A stretch of DNA of 22,643 bases from Bacteroidota bacterium (GTDB lineage Bacteria; Bacteroidota; Bacteroidia; Chitinophagales; UBA2359): NCBI GenBank assembly GCA_020627525.1, contig JAHDGP010000002.1, positions 25,729 to 48,371 of the forward strand, written 5' to 3'. Under the pieces are notes generated by a model that did not search any database, was not told the DNA's origin, and saw nothing but the letters and a program-made list of their open reading frames with translations. Position numbers and translations under genes: made by a program. Shown piece after piece: positions 1 to 7,311 of the stretch (its first letter is position 1; every line of letters starts with the position of its first letter).

Positions 1-1
1 A

Positions 2-175
2 TATATAATTAATTGGGATCACCATGAAGTCGCATATTTTGATCCTCCTTTAGTCATCCAACCTGACGAAAAAATTAGAACAGTAGCCAAATATTACAAT
101 CCAACTAATGAGGATGTAGTAGGAGGTATTAAAAGCACAGATGAAATGCACCTTGTTTTGGGTTACTACTATTAA
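2..175 (+). CDS. C-terminal end of a probable copper type II ascorbate-dependent monooxygenase-like protein (5' truncated)
   Basis: An open frame enters from the left edge and stops with TAA at 173-175, leaving 57 residues. The tail contains NWDHHEVAYF, PPLVIQPDEKIRTVAKYYNP and ends in STDEMHLVLGYYY. The pattern of a WD-x-Y/F strand, a 'proline-lysine-isoleucine' strand, a YxNPT turn and a final TDEM-hydrophobic strand resembles the C-terminal domain of peptidylglycine-type copper monooxygenases, where the Met of the (T/N)EM motif is a copper ligand. Bacteroidota carry many such exported proteins. Only the last domain is visible, so the catalytic histidines and any signal peptide cannot be checked. 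The family call is an inference from a short tail; that this is a real gene end is more certain than its name. Confidence 0.5.
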   Translation, partial: YIINWDHHEVAYFDPPLVIQPDEKIRTVAKYYNPTNEDVVGGIKSTDEMHLVLGYYY

Positions 176-487
176 GTTATATTTATGCCAATGGTGCGAC
201 AAAAGTATTATACATACATTATAATGAAAACATTCTAACTTTAATTGAGTTATAGACAAATATTTAGTTAATAGTGTCGAACAATTTTACCAAATCATCA
301 GACGATACTAACTGGATTGACTATCAAGAATGATTTATTAAAATTGATACCTCTGAATTAATTAAAACATTCTTGTCTTAAGGATAATGACATTTTTAGT
401 CTAACTGATTTCTCTTGTTTGCCAGCTCAAGAGCTTTTGAATAAGAAAGATTTGTATAAAATATTGTGGAGTAGAAAGATGCTGCAT
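176..487. other. Non-coding gap between convergent genes
   Basis: This stretch of about 310 bp lies between the end of the truncated left-edge gene and the end of the leftward acylase gene. I see no credible gene: frames on both strands are short and broken. A forward frame from 362 stays open into the acylase 3' end but has no start context or recognisable motif. A 10-bp palindrome at 217-226 and a 5-bp stem with a 2-nt loop at 424-435 are too weak to call terminators. It could hold decayed coding sequence, but nothing in it is recognisable. Confidence 0.5.
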
Positions 488-2590
488 TTATTTAGGGTGG
501 TAAACTTTCCCATTCTCCTTCAATTTTTCCAAATCTAATTCCACCTTTTTAGTTTGCATATTTACATACATTTCCGTCTGGCTTGTGCTGTGCGGGTTGT
601 CTTTTTTCATGCTGTTTCCAAATGCATTTATCGTTTGTAATTCTTCTAAGCCCTCCTCTCCATATTTTGCATAAATAATATAACTATCACCAGAGTCCAA
701 TTCTATCTGACCATTTTTTCCAAAATGAAATGAGGTAGCTGCAAGCGTGTTGCCTCCGCCATACATGGGCAAAGAAACATCAAACCGTTTTGCTTTTTGT
801 ACGGTGCCCAATTCGACTTCCAAACTGCCATAGTGTTTCATCAAATATTTACTTGCTTTTTGTAATGAGCTAATGATCACATCTTCTGGGATGTCCTTCT
901 CTTCATTTCCAAAATTTTCCATAATATATTCTATTAAATGAATAGCAGTAATTTGAAAAAGTGTAGCTTGTTTGTTTTTAACGTCAAATGAACCATTCCA
1001 TTTATCCAATACTTTTCCCACATCTTTTAGTTCTGGATGGGCAGCTATTATTTTCGGAATATCTCCACAATTCAAACAGTTTCTAAAAGACATGTCATTC
1101 TTATCTACCACAACACTTTCCCTAATTTTACGAACCTCCTCAAAAGTAACTTTGTCTTTTTTTGAAATGAGTTTTTCAAAAGTTTTTGAACGCACATTAT
1201 TAGAATGTAAAATGCCAAAGTGCATAGGGAAATCTTCTGGTTTAGGGCTTTCGCCTTTACCTGTCATGTTATAGGGCGTATTGTTGGTGTTGAACACATA
1301 GCCACATTTTGGGTTGGCAACTTGTGGGAGTGCATTTATTGGGTATTTTTTATCAAAGGACCAATTGTTTTTAGAGGTGTTTCCTGGAAGAATGCTTGTA
1401 TTGCCTTTAGTGACGGCAGTCCAGTCGTATTGATCGTCTCTGTAAGGGTGGGTAAAGTTGCTTAGGTGAAATATATTCATATCCTTATCTGCGTAAGTAA
1501 TGGTCTGGTTGGTAAGCCCTTGAATGGCAAGTGCCTCCATAAATTCAGCTTTGTTTTTTGCAAGCCCCATTCTAAACCATTGTTCAGGTGCCTTTAAATT
1601 GTGCAATACAAAACTCTTGTAAGAATAGTAGCCAGACTCTTTTTTTAAGGTAGGACCATATTTGCTGATGAAATACTTTTTACTTACTGGAATGACCAAT
1701 GGACCAATTTTAACTTTAAGCTTTGCTTTCCTTTTTTCTAGCGGTATCCATTCTCCATCATATTTATAATGGTGTTTTTTTGTTGGATGCATTTCCAGCT
1801 CATAGATGTCTGCACTGTTTTGATAGTTCATCGTATGGCTCCATCCCAGATTTCGGTTGGTTCCAATAACAGGAAATAGACCACCCGCAGCAAAAGTAAC
1901 TCCATACATTTCGTAACCTTCTTTGCTATGAACGCTCACTTCCCAAAAGTTACCAATTGTATTAACAGGTTGATGAGGGTTTCCAACAAGGTAAGCTTTA
2001 CCATCTGCTGTAATATTTGGAGAATAAGCCATGGCATTGGAGCCGCTCGTAACACCACTCATACTTTTATAATCAAATTCATCAACAAGAAACTTGCCGA
2101 GTTCAGCAGCTGTAGAATTTGTCAGTTGAAAGTTCAATAAATATAAAGCCAATATTTCTTTTCCGTTTATTGGGAAAATTTTTTTATGCTTGACCTCTTT
2201 GGGGTTCAACTCAGCATAACGATTCAGTGCTGAAGTGTAGGCAAATAAAAACTGCTCCATTTCAGAATCAATATCTCTGGAGTATTTTTCTTCAACGAAC
2301 TCATTGAACTGAAAAATCTCTGTAATGAAATCTACCGCTGCCGCATCCTTACCCAATACTCGACCAGCTAATCCTTTTATTAGTGAAAGATTGTCTTGGA
2401 TCATATTGAAATTGTCTTCGCATTGCGCCCAAGCTAAGCCATAAACAGCTTCCACATTTGTTTCTGTAAAAATATGAGGAACGCCATACTCATCTCTTAC
2501 TATTTCAATATTGTTTGTATTGATTTTTTGTTGGGCAAAACCCGCTAAGGAGAATGTGCATAAAAAGATAAATGCAAAAATATACTTCAT
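488..2590 (-). CDS. Exported penicillin acylase / acyl-homoserine-lactone acylase family Ntn hydrolase
   Basis: The 700-residue product hydrolyses an amide bond, probably removing an acyl chain from a small amide (the PvdQ/aculeacin-acylase/penicillin-acylase family, S45). Residues 1-20 form a signal peptide ending FAQ. The alpha-chain segment has the family hallmark VRDEYGVPHIF (31-41) and GLAWAQCEDNF (51-61). The autoprocessing site is SGSNAMAYSP: cleavage after Gly183 would expose Ser184 as the N-terminal nucleophile, giving an alpha chain of about 160 and a beta chain of about 517 residues. NPHQP (204-208) and GWSHTMNYQNSADIYE (249-264) follow as expected, and a late NSMKKDNPHSTSQ matches the usual 'GxS..P.SPHy.DQ' region. 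Length is normal for the family. It stands alone behind its own promoter. Substrate (AHL, beta-lactam or lipopeptide) cannot be decided from sequence. Confidence 0.9.
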   Translation of the reverse strand: MKYIFAFIFLCTFSLAGFAQQKINTNNIEIVRDEYGVPHIFTETNVEAVYGLAWAQCEDNFNMIQDNLSLIKGLAGRVLGKDAAAVDFITEIFQFNEFVEEKYSRDIDSEMEQFLFAYTSALNRYAELNPKEVKHKKIFPINGKEILALYLLNFQLTNSTAAELGKFLVDEFDYKSMSGVTSGSNAMAYSPNITADGKAYLVGNPHQPVNTIGNFWEVSVHSKEGYEMYGVTFAAGGLFPVIGTNRNLGWSHTMNYQNSADIYELEMHPTKKHHYKYDGEWIPLEKRKAKLKVKIGPLVIPVSKKYFISKYGPTLKKESGYYSYKSFVLHNLKAPEQWFRMGLAKNKAEFMEALAIQGLTNQTITYADKDMNIFHLSNFTHPYRDDQYDWTAVTKGNTSILPGNTSKNNWSFDKKYPINALPQVANPKCGYVFNTNNTPYNMTGKGESPKPEDFPMHFGILHSNNVRSKTFEKLISKKDKVTFEEVRKIRESVVVDKNDMSFRNCLNCGDIPKIIAAHPELKDVGKVLDKWNGSFDVKNKQATLFQITAIHLIEYIMENFGNEEKDIPEDVIISSLQKASKYLMKHYGSLEVELGTVQKAKRFDVSLPMYGGGNTLAATSFHFGKNGQIELDSGDSYIIYAKYGEEGLEELQTINAFGNSMKKDNPHSTSQTEMYVNMQTKKVELDLEKLKENGKVYHPK

Positions 2591-2684
2591 AACTTTGTGA
2601 ATGTTGATTTAGATTAAATTGGGATTTGAACTTTGTACTCCAAAAAGAAGTCTTTTTATTAATCCCAACAGGTTTTAAAAATCA

Positions 2685-2692
2685 CAAAGTTA
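2685..2692 (-). promoter_or_regulatory. Putative -7 promoter box of the acylase gene (TAACTTTG)
   Basis: Read on the minus strand, 2692-2685 is TAACTTTG, an exact match to the Bacteroidota -7 consensus TAnnTTTG. It lies about 95 bp upstream of the acylase ATG, which would give a leader of roughly 85-90 nt. No clean TTTG is seen at the -33 position; instead a palindromic GTTAAA/TTTAAC array occupies that place. Confidence 0.5.
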
Positions 2693-2750
2693 AATGAGTA
2701 CTAGTTAAAAGGATTTAACGCAGGTTAAATAATAATGGAAGTACTCATTT
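2692..2750. repeat. 11-bp perfect inverted repeat bracketing the GTTAAA array
   Basis: AAATGAGTACT at 2692-2702 is repeated in inverted orientation as AGTACTCATTT at 2740-2750, with 37 bp between. The array of GTTAAA half-sites lies inside. The left arm touches the acylase -7 box and the right arm abuts the larger inverted repeat that starts at 2752. Confidence 0.6.
2704..2730. promoter_or_regulatory. Candidate operator: three alternating GTTAAA half-sites at 10-bp pitch
   Basis: GTTAAA at 2704-2709, TTTAAC at 2714-2719 and GTTAAA at 2724-2729 begin exactly 10 bp apart, each in the opposite orientation to the last. The right pair forms a perfect 7-4-7 palindrome (ATTTAAC, gcag, GTTAAAT; 2713-2730). 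A further GTTAAA at 2689-2694 overlaps the complement of the -7 box. The array covers the expected -33 region of the acylase promoter, as a repressor or activator site would. The DNA is AT-rich, so chance is not excluded. Confidence 0.4.
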
Positions 2751-2751
2751 T

Positions 2752-2864
2752 TAAGTAAGTGATAAGACCAATTTAAAAGTCGTCAAAACATAATTCAAGT
2801 TATTGAAAATAAAAATTTTGTAAAATTTATTTGTGCAAGTTAATTTGATCTTACCACTTACTTA
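2752..2864. repeat. Long imperfect inverted repeat of about 113 bp (MITE-like or structured 3' region)
   Basis: The left arm, 2752-2776, matches the reverse complement of 2840-2864 at 22 of 25 positions; the outermost stretch TAAGTAAGTG / CACTTACTTA differs by one base inside a run of 19 with two mismatches. About 63 AT-rich bases separate the arms. No open frame lies inside and no clear target-site duplication is visible. The loop is too large for an intrinsic terminator. It could be a small non-autonomous element remnant, or structured RNA at the 3' end of the aminopeptidase-transporter-cyclase transcript. Confidence 0.5.
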
Positions 2865-2930
2865 TATTTAATTACAGCAAAGTGAATTTGAAAGACTCTT
2901 ATCTTCCCATAAAAAATTAGCCTTCATAGT

Positions 2931-4040
2931 CTATTTTAATTTTCCCGCTAAAGCCCAGAAGTCAGCGACTAACTCAAGTCCTGTAATATTTGATTGGTCC
3001 GAATAAAGAAGTTTGCCTTTTTTATCGTAAAGTGTAATTTTTATTTGCGCATCAATGCTCTCTGGAATCCTCCGATCCATGTTGCCTTCAATTGGTGCTT
3101 GGAGCATTCCCATACTGTTTCGCTTAGCTTCAATTTTGATTAGCTCTTTGCGGTTTTTGATTTCTATTTTAACGGTATTTGAATCTACCACTTCCAAGGT
3201 TAATTTAGAATGACGGTAAGTGGCAAATCTGTAAACTTTATCTTCATAATAAAAGAAGCCTAAGAAACCATTAAATGACTTTCCCAAAAAAGGAACATTG
3301 GCGATAGAGAGCATAAAAGAGCTGTTGGATTTTTCAAAGTGATTGCTCTGTATCCAAATCCAAGAAGAAGGCATACTTGATCCCCAATCTTTTTCGATGT
3401 ATCCTTTGCCTTGGTCAAATGTGTGGACTTTGTTGTCTATTGTCAGTTGTCCTTGCAGGTCGTGGGTTAAACTGACAACGCCATGGTAACATTCCATAAA
3501 AGGCACTTTTCGGTACCAGCCCATAATTTTTCTTTTTGCAATTTTTCGATCTGAATAATTGGTGAGATTAGTCATGGATACTTCACCAACAATTTGAGTA
3601 CTGTCGTCCTCGATGTTGAGGATAACTTTTTCTTTGGAAAAATAATTTTCGCCAATTTTAACAGCAAACTCTTTTCTGGAAAATGCAAAGTCTTCTATCG
3701 GAAAAGAATGGTAACTTGTTTCCGCCGTCAATCCATTAATGATTTGGATAAAAGCATGTTGTTGTTCTCCTGTTTTCGATAAGGCAATGCCTGGAATAAC
3801 ACTGATAATAGATTTTCCATCTTCTGCAACCATTTTAAAATACCAGCCTTCAAAGTAATTTTTTTTCTTTTTGTTTCCCTGAAAAATAGCGGTATTGCCA
3901 CTTTTTTTTAGACCATAAAAAGGAAGCCATTTGTGCTCCGAAAAATGAACTTCTTTTTTTAGTTCCTGTGTAGCGGTTTGAGAAAACACTTGAACTAGAG
4001 GAAGCAACAAAAGGATGAATAAAATGTAACAGGTTTTCAT
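2931..4040 (-). CDS. Exported tocopherol cyclase-like protein
   Basis: The 369-residue product has a signal peptide (about 1-20, ending VFSQ) followed by a domain of the tocopherol cyclase family, which in plants and cyanobacteria closes the chromanol ring of vitamin E. Family landmarks are in order: FEGWYFK at 63-69, HAFIQI near 95-100, GWYRKVPFMECYHGVVSL at 174-191, and GKGYIEKDWG with WIWIQSNHF at 211-235. Bacterial members outside phototrophs exist but their substrates are unknown, and no other tocopherol gene lies here. A signal peptide is unexpected for a quinol cyclase and suggests a periplasmic or surface lipid-binding or lipid-modifying role. It is the last gene of a likely operon, 28 bp after the transporter's ATG-to-stop frame ends, under the aminopeptidase promoter. 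Family call is firm; enzymatic role is not. Confidence 0.8.
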   Translation of the reverse strand: MKTCYILFILLLLPLVQVFSQTATQELKKEVHFSEHKWLPFYGLKKSGNTAIFQGNKKKKNYFEGWYFKMVAEDGKSIISVIPGIALSKTGEQQHAFIQIINGLTAETSYHSFPIEDFAFSRKEFAVKIGENYFSKEKVILNIEDDSTQIVGEVSMTNLTNYSDRKIAKRKIMGWYRKVPFMECYHGVVSLTHDLQGQLTIDNKVHTFDQGKGYIEKDWGSSMPSSWIWIQSNHFEKSNSSFMLSIANVPFLGKSFNGFLGFFYYEDKVYRFATYRHSKLTLEVVDSNTVKIEIKNRKELIKIEAKRNSMGMLQAPIEGNMDRRIPESIDAQIKITLYDKKGKLLYSDQSNITGLELVADFWALAGKLK

Positions 4041-4080
4041 GAGTTTAAAGGTAGAGATTAATTATGATAGTTGGATAAAC

Positions 4081-4869
4081 TCACATCGCTCCATAAGCCA
4101 ATGATCCAAACCGAAAGATTGAAAGGATTAAAATACCAATTAGTAATTTGTGTATGTAAAAATTGGCATTGGGAAATTGAGTGGCAAAGCTTGCAGCAAT
4201 ATATGCACCAACTACTTGTCCAATTGCGAGGAACAATCCGATCATCCAAATCAGTTGATCATTCATAAAAAATATAAACAAAGAAGGAACGGTGTAAAGA
4301 AGGACAATTAATAATTTGATACCATTGGCTTCTTTTAAGTTCATTCCTTGTCCTAAAATTAAGCTAGACAATAAAAGGATTCCTACACCTGCCTGTAAAA
4401 ATCCACCATAAATACCTATTAAAAAAAAGAGAGGCAAACCGATTAACTTAGACATTTTTTTTTGTCCATTAGAATGATCTACTAACCACTTTTTTGAATT
4501 AAACAAAATAGCTCCCAAAAGAAATACCATTGTAATAGCCAGAAAGAGATTGAGGTAAAATTCATCTATTTCAACAGCAATTTGCGAACCAACAATAGAG
4601 CCCAGAACGCAAGAAACCACCATTGATTTACGATTGGTTAAATCTATAACTGCCTTTTTTTTGTAAGTGGTAAAGCCAACAAAACTTTGAAACAAAACAC
4701 CAATTCTATTGGTCCCATTTGCCAAGGTAGAGGGCAAACCCAACAAACTCAACATCGCCAAAGTAACCACCGAACCACTACCTGCTAAGGTGTTGATAAT
4801 TCCCGCAATGAAACCTGCAAGAATGGTTAGTGGGATTAAGTACCAAGTAGAAAATAAAGATTCTACCAT
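4081..4869 (-). CDS. TauE/SafE (TSUP) family membrane transporter
   Basis: This is an integral membrane protein of 262 residues of the TSUP family, whose members export or import sulfite, sulfonates or other organic anions. The N-terminal segment carries the family pattern AGFIAGIINTLAGSGSVVTL followed by LPSTLANGTNRIGV; a second half near residues 150-190 repeats the layout with GIYGGFLQAGVGILLL. About seven to eight hydrophobic segments are visible, and the length is usual. I chose the ATG at 4867-4869; the frame extends one codon further to a TTG. It starts about 9 bp after the aminopeptidase stop and is about 40 bp ahead of the tocopherol-cyclase-like gene, so the three are probably co-transcribed. 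The substrate cannot be inferred from these neighbours. Confidence 0.88.
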   Translation of the reverse strand: MVESLFSTWYLIPLTILAGFIAGIINTLAGSGSVVTLAMLSLLGLPSTLANGTNRIGVLFQSFVGFTTYKKKAVIDLTNRKSMVVSCVLGSIVGSQIAVEIDEFYLNLFLAITMVFLLGAILFNSKKWLVDHSNGQKKMSKLIGLPLFFLIGIYGGFLQAGVGILLLSSLILGQGMNLKEANGIKLLIVLLYTVPSLFIFFMNDQLIWMIGLFLAIGQVVGAYIAASFATQFPNANFYIHKLLIGILILSIFRFGSLAYGAM

Positions 4870-4878
4870 CAAATGCTT

Positions 4879-6318
4879 TTATTTTTCTGCAATTTTCGAT
4901 AAGAAATCAAACAATAAACGCACACCAACACCTGAACCATTCTTTAAGCGATATGCATCATTGCTGAAATACCAACCAGTTGGAGCAATGTCTAAATGCA
5001 TCCACGGATAGGAAGTGAAATTCTCTAAAAATTTTCCAGCAGTAATTCCTCCAGATAAAGCACCACCGACATTTTTAATGTCTGCAATATCTGATTTAAT
5101 CATATTGCCATACTCTTTCCAAAGAGGAAACTCTATCAATCTTTCGTAAGTATTGTAGCCACTTTCAATCAATAAGTCTGTTGTTTTTCTGTCTGCTTTA
5201 CTCATCATAGCGGTTCCGTGAGGACCAACAGAACGCATAGAAGCGCCTGTAAGCGTAGCAAAATCTATTACCAATTCAGGATCGTAATTTTTTGCATAGC
5301 TCAAAGCATCAGCAAGTACCATTCTCCCTTCAGCATCAGTATTTAGAACTTCCACGCTCAAACCATCCCTCATCTTTATAATATCACCAGGGACATAAGC
5401 ATTTTGACCAGGACGATTATCTGTAGCAGGAATCAATGCAATTACATGTAAAGGTAGTTTGTTAGAAGCCAAAGCATACATAGCACCCACAACAGCCGCA
5501 CCACCTGCCATATCACATTTCATAATATCCATTGAGTTGGAGGTAGGTTTTAAACTCAATCCACCGGTATCAAAAACGATGCCTTTTCCAACCAATACTA
5601 TTGGCTTTTTATTTTTTGCATTTTTAGGCTTCCATTCCATTATGCTAAATGTTGGCGGATCTGGACTTCCAAGATTTACTGCCAATAGCCCTGCAAAATT
5701 TTCTTTTTGAATTTTCTTTTTGTCAAATACAGTAACCTTACAACCCGCTTTTTTTCCGAGTTTCGTAATCTCTTTACTAAATTGAACGGCTGTTAAAAAA
5801 TTAAGTGGTTCGTTTACCAAAGTTCTGGCATAGTAAACCCCATCAATTACATTTTGCAAATCATCTACTGCTTTTTTATCAGTAGCTTCAAATGATAAGT
5901 GAATATTTTTTAAACTGTTTGTTTCCTTATCTTTTTTATATTTCAAAAATTGATAATTGGTAAGTGCCATTCCTTCAGCTGCCAAAAGATCGGCAGACTC
6001 CGTTGAAGAGAAATTTAATATTGCTATATCAGTCAATTTGTTGGCATTGGCAAAACCAGCAGCTCTAGCACCAGCAATTCTAAAATTCTCACGATTTTCT
6101 GACAATTGCTCACTGGTTTCAACTTGAATAATCAAAATAGATTTATCAGGCTGATTTAAAGATATTTCGAACTGTTCTTTCTTTATTTTGCTTTTGACAT
6201 AATCAATTTCCTTTTTTGATAGAGGAGTTTTGCTAAAATTACTTTTTTTATCAAGGAGAATGAGGCTAGAAATGTTATCATTGATTTTCTTTGTCCTCTT
6301 TAAGGTTGATCGATTCAT
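4879..6318 (-). CDS. pepA: Leucyl aminopeptidase, M17 family (PepA-like)
   Basis: This cytosolic two-metal aminopeptidase removes N-terminal residues from peptides. The catalytic half is complete: GKGIVFDTGG with Lys245 and Asp250, LSLKP with Lys257, KCDMAGGAA with Asp269, and the M17 signature NTDAEGR with Asp328, Glu330 and Arg332 (numbered from the chosen start). The product is 479 residues, normal for the family. The frame can be extended to an ATG at 6355-6357, but the codons between contain TATCTTTG on the minus strand, an exact TAnnTTTG -7 box; the upstream ATG would be at or before the transcription start. The ATG at 6316-6318 is therefore preferred, with a leader of about 20 nt. It leads a likely operon with the transporter and the tocopherol-cyclase-like gene, and is divergent from rsmA. 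Confidence 0.93.
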   Translation of the reverse strand: MNRSTLKRTKKINDNISSLILLDKKSNFSKTPLSKKEIDYVKSKIKKEQFEISLNQPDKSILIIQVETSEQLSENRENFRIAGARAAGFANANKLTDIAILNFSSTESADLLAAEGMALTNYQFLKYKKDKETNSLKNIHLSFEATDKKAVDDLQNVIDGVYYARTLVNEPLNFLTAVQFSKEITKLGKKAGCKVTVFDKKKIQKENFAGLLAVNLGSPDPPTFSIMEWKPKNAKNKKPIVLVGKGIVFDTGGLSLKPTSNSMDIMKCDMAGGAAVVGAMYALASNKLPLHVIALIPATDNRPGQNAYVPGDIIKMRDGLSVEVLNTDAEGRMVLADALSYAKNYDPELVIDFATLTGASMRSVGPHGTAMMSKADRKTTDLLIESGYNTYERLIEFPLWKEYGNMIKSDIADIKNVGGALSGGITAGKFLENFTSYPWMHLDIAPTGWYFSNDAYRLKNGSGVGVRLLFDFLSKIAEK

Positions 6319-6343
6319 CTGTGTAGTAGTTATTTTAAGGCTG

Positions 6344-6351
6344 CAAAGATA
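6344..6351 (-). promoter_or_regulatory. Putative -7 promoter box of the aminopeptidase operon (TATCTTTG)
   Basis: Minus-strand 6351-6344 reads TATCTTTG, matching the Bacteroidota -7 consensus TAnnTTTG, about 26 bp upstream of the preferred ATG. The -33 element is poor (TTTC at 6370-6367, spacing about 15 bp). The box decides the start codon of the aminopeptidase because it overlaps the first codons of the longest frame. Confidence 0.5.
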
Positions 6352-6410
6352 GTGCATAGATGCTAAGAAATAGTATATATTGCGGTTGATGTTAGCTTAA
6401 ATTCAAATTT

Positions 6411-7178
6411 ATGAGAAAGAAAAAATCACTTGGACAGCATTTTTTGATAGATTTGAGTGTTGCACAGGATACTGCGAACGCAGTAAATATGGAGGCGCCA
6501 TTCAACAATAAAGTGATTGAATTAGGTCCTGGAACTGGTGTATTGACTCAATTTCTTGTGGAAAGAGAGCATATTGATCTAGTGTTAATCGAACTGGATG
6601 ATAGATTACCTGAAATATTGACACGTAAATTTCCCTCTTTAGAGCACAAGATTATTCACAAAGACTTCATGAAAGTCAATATAGCAGACCTACCTTTTGA
6701 AAAATTCAGTCTGGTGGGTAATTTCCCGTATAATATATCTTCCCAAATATTATTCATTACCATTGAAAATAGAGACCGCATCCATCAAATGGTTGGAATG
6801 TTTCAAAAAGAGGTCGCTCAACGGATATGTGCCAGCCACGGAAACAAATCTTATGGCATATTGAGTGTTTTGGCGCAAGCTTTTTTCAAAACAGAATATT
6901 TGTTTGATGTGCCAGCACATTCATTTGATCCTCCACCAAAAGTGGTTTCGGGAGTAATACGGCTAGAAAGAAGATATGATTATGATGATAAAGTCGATTA
7001 TAAGATATTGAGAAAGGTAGTAAAAACCGCATTTAGCCAAAGAAGAAAAAAATTGAGCAATGCATTGAAAGAAGTGGAAGTTGATTGGGAAAAACTGCCA
7101 GAAGGATTAAAAGATTTACGCCCAGATAATATTTCATTAGAAAGCTATATATTGATTTCAAATAATCTATTTAGTTAA
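6411..7178 (+). CDS. rsmA: 16S rRNA dimethyladenosine transferase RsmA (KsgA)
   Basis: RsmA dimethylates two adjacent adenosines (A1518 and A1519 in E. coli numbering) in the 3' helix 45 of 16S rRNA, using SAM, late in small-subunit assembly. The 255-residue product shows the family order: KKSLGQHFL (4-12), motif I ELGPGTG (37-43), the ribose-binding acidic residue Glu61 in LIELD, Asp85 in HKDF, and the catalytic NFPYN (104-108), a common variant of NLPYN. FDPPPKVVSGV and the C-terminal helical FSQRRKKLSNAL stretch are also present. Length is normal. It is transcribed divergently from the aminopeptidase; only a weak TATATTG is seen ahead of it. Confidence 0.97.
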   Translation: MRKKKSLGQHFLIDLSVAQDTANAVNMEAPFNNKVIELGPGTGVLTQFLVEREHIDLVLIELDDRLPEILTRKFPSLEHKIIHKDFMKVNIADLPFEKFSLVGNFPYNISSQILFITIENRDRIHQMVGMFQKEVAQRICASHGNKSYGILSVLAQAFFKTEYLFDVPAHSFDPPPKVVSGVIRLERRYDYDDKVDYKILRKVVKTAFSQRRKKLSNALKEVEVDWEKLPEGLKDLRPDNISLESYILISNNLFS

Positions 7179-7311
7179 TAAAATTCTTTTTTGGAAAAAT
7201 GATTTATTTACAGCGAATTGGTGGAGTTTTGGTCATGAAATTGTTAATAGGTCATTCTATTGTCACGATTTATCCCTTGTTGCAACCAATTTGTATTTAT
7301 TTCGCATCATT

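Noticed and set aside
50..259. Leftward 69-codon open frame at the left edge
   Set aside because: It overlaps the forward gene tail that ends at 175, begins with TTG and shows no recognisable motif.
424..438. AGCTC-AA-GAGCT hairpin followed by TTT as a terminator
   Set aside because: A 5-bp stem with a 2-nt loop and three T residues is too weak to support.
7231..7255. GGTCAT direct repeat 19 bp apart ahead of the dehydrogenase
   Set aside because: Two 6-bp copies in AT-rich DNA are expected by chance and do not align with a convincing promoter.
7291..7311. TTG start adding seven residues to the dehydrogenase
   Set aside because: An ATG at 7312 gives the N-terminus expected for the family, and the region 7278-7305 looks more like a weak promoter.
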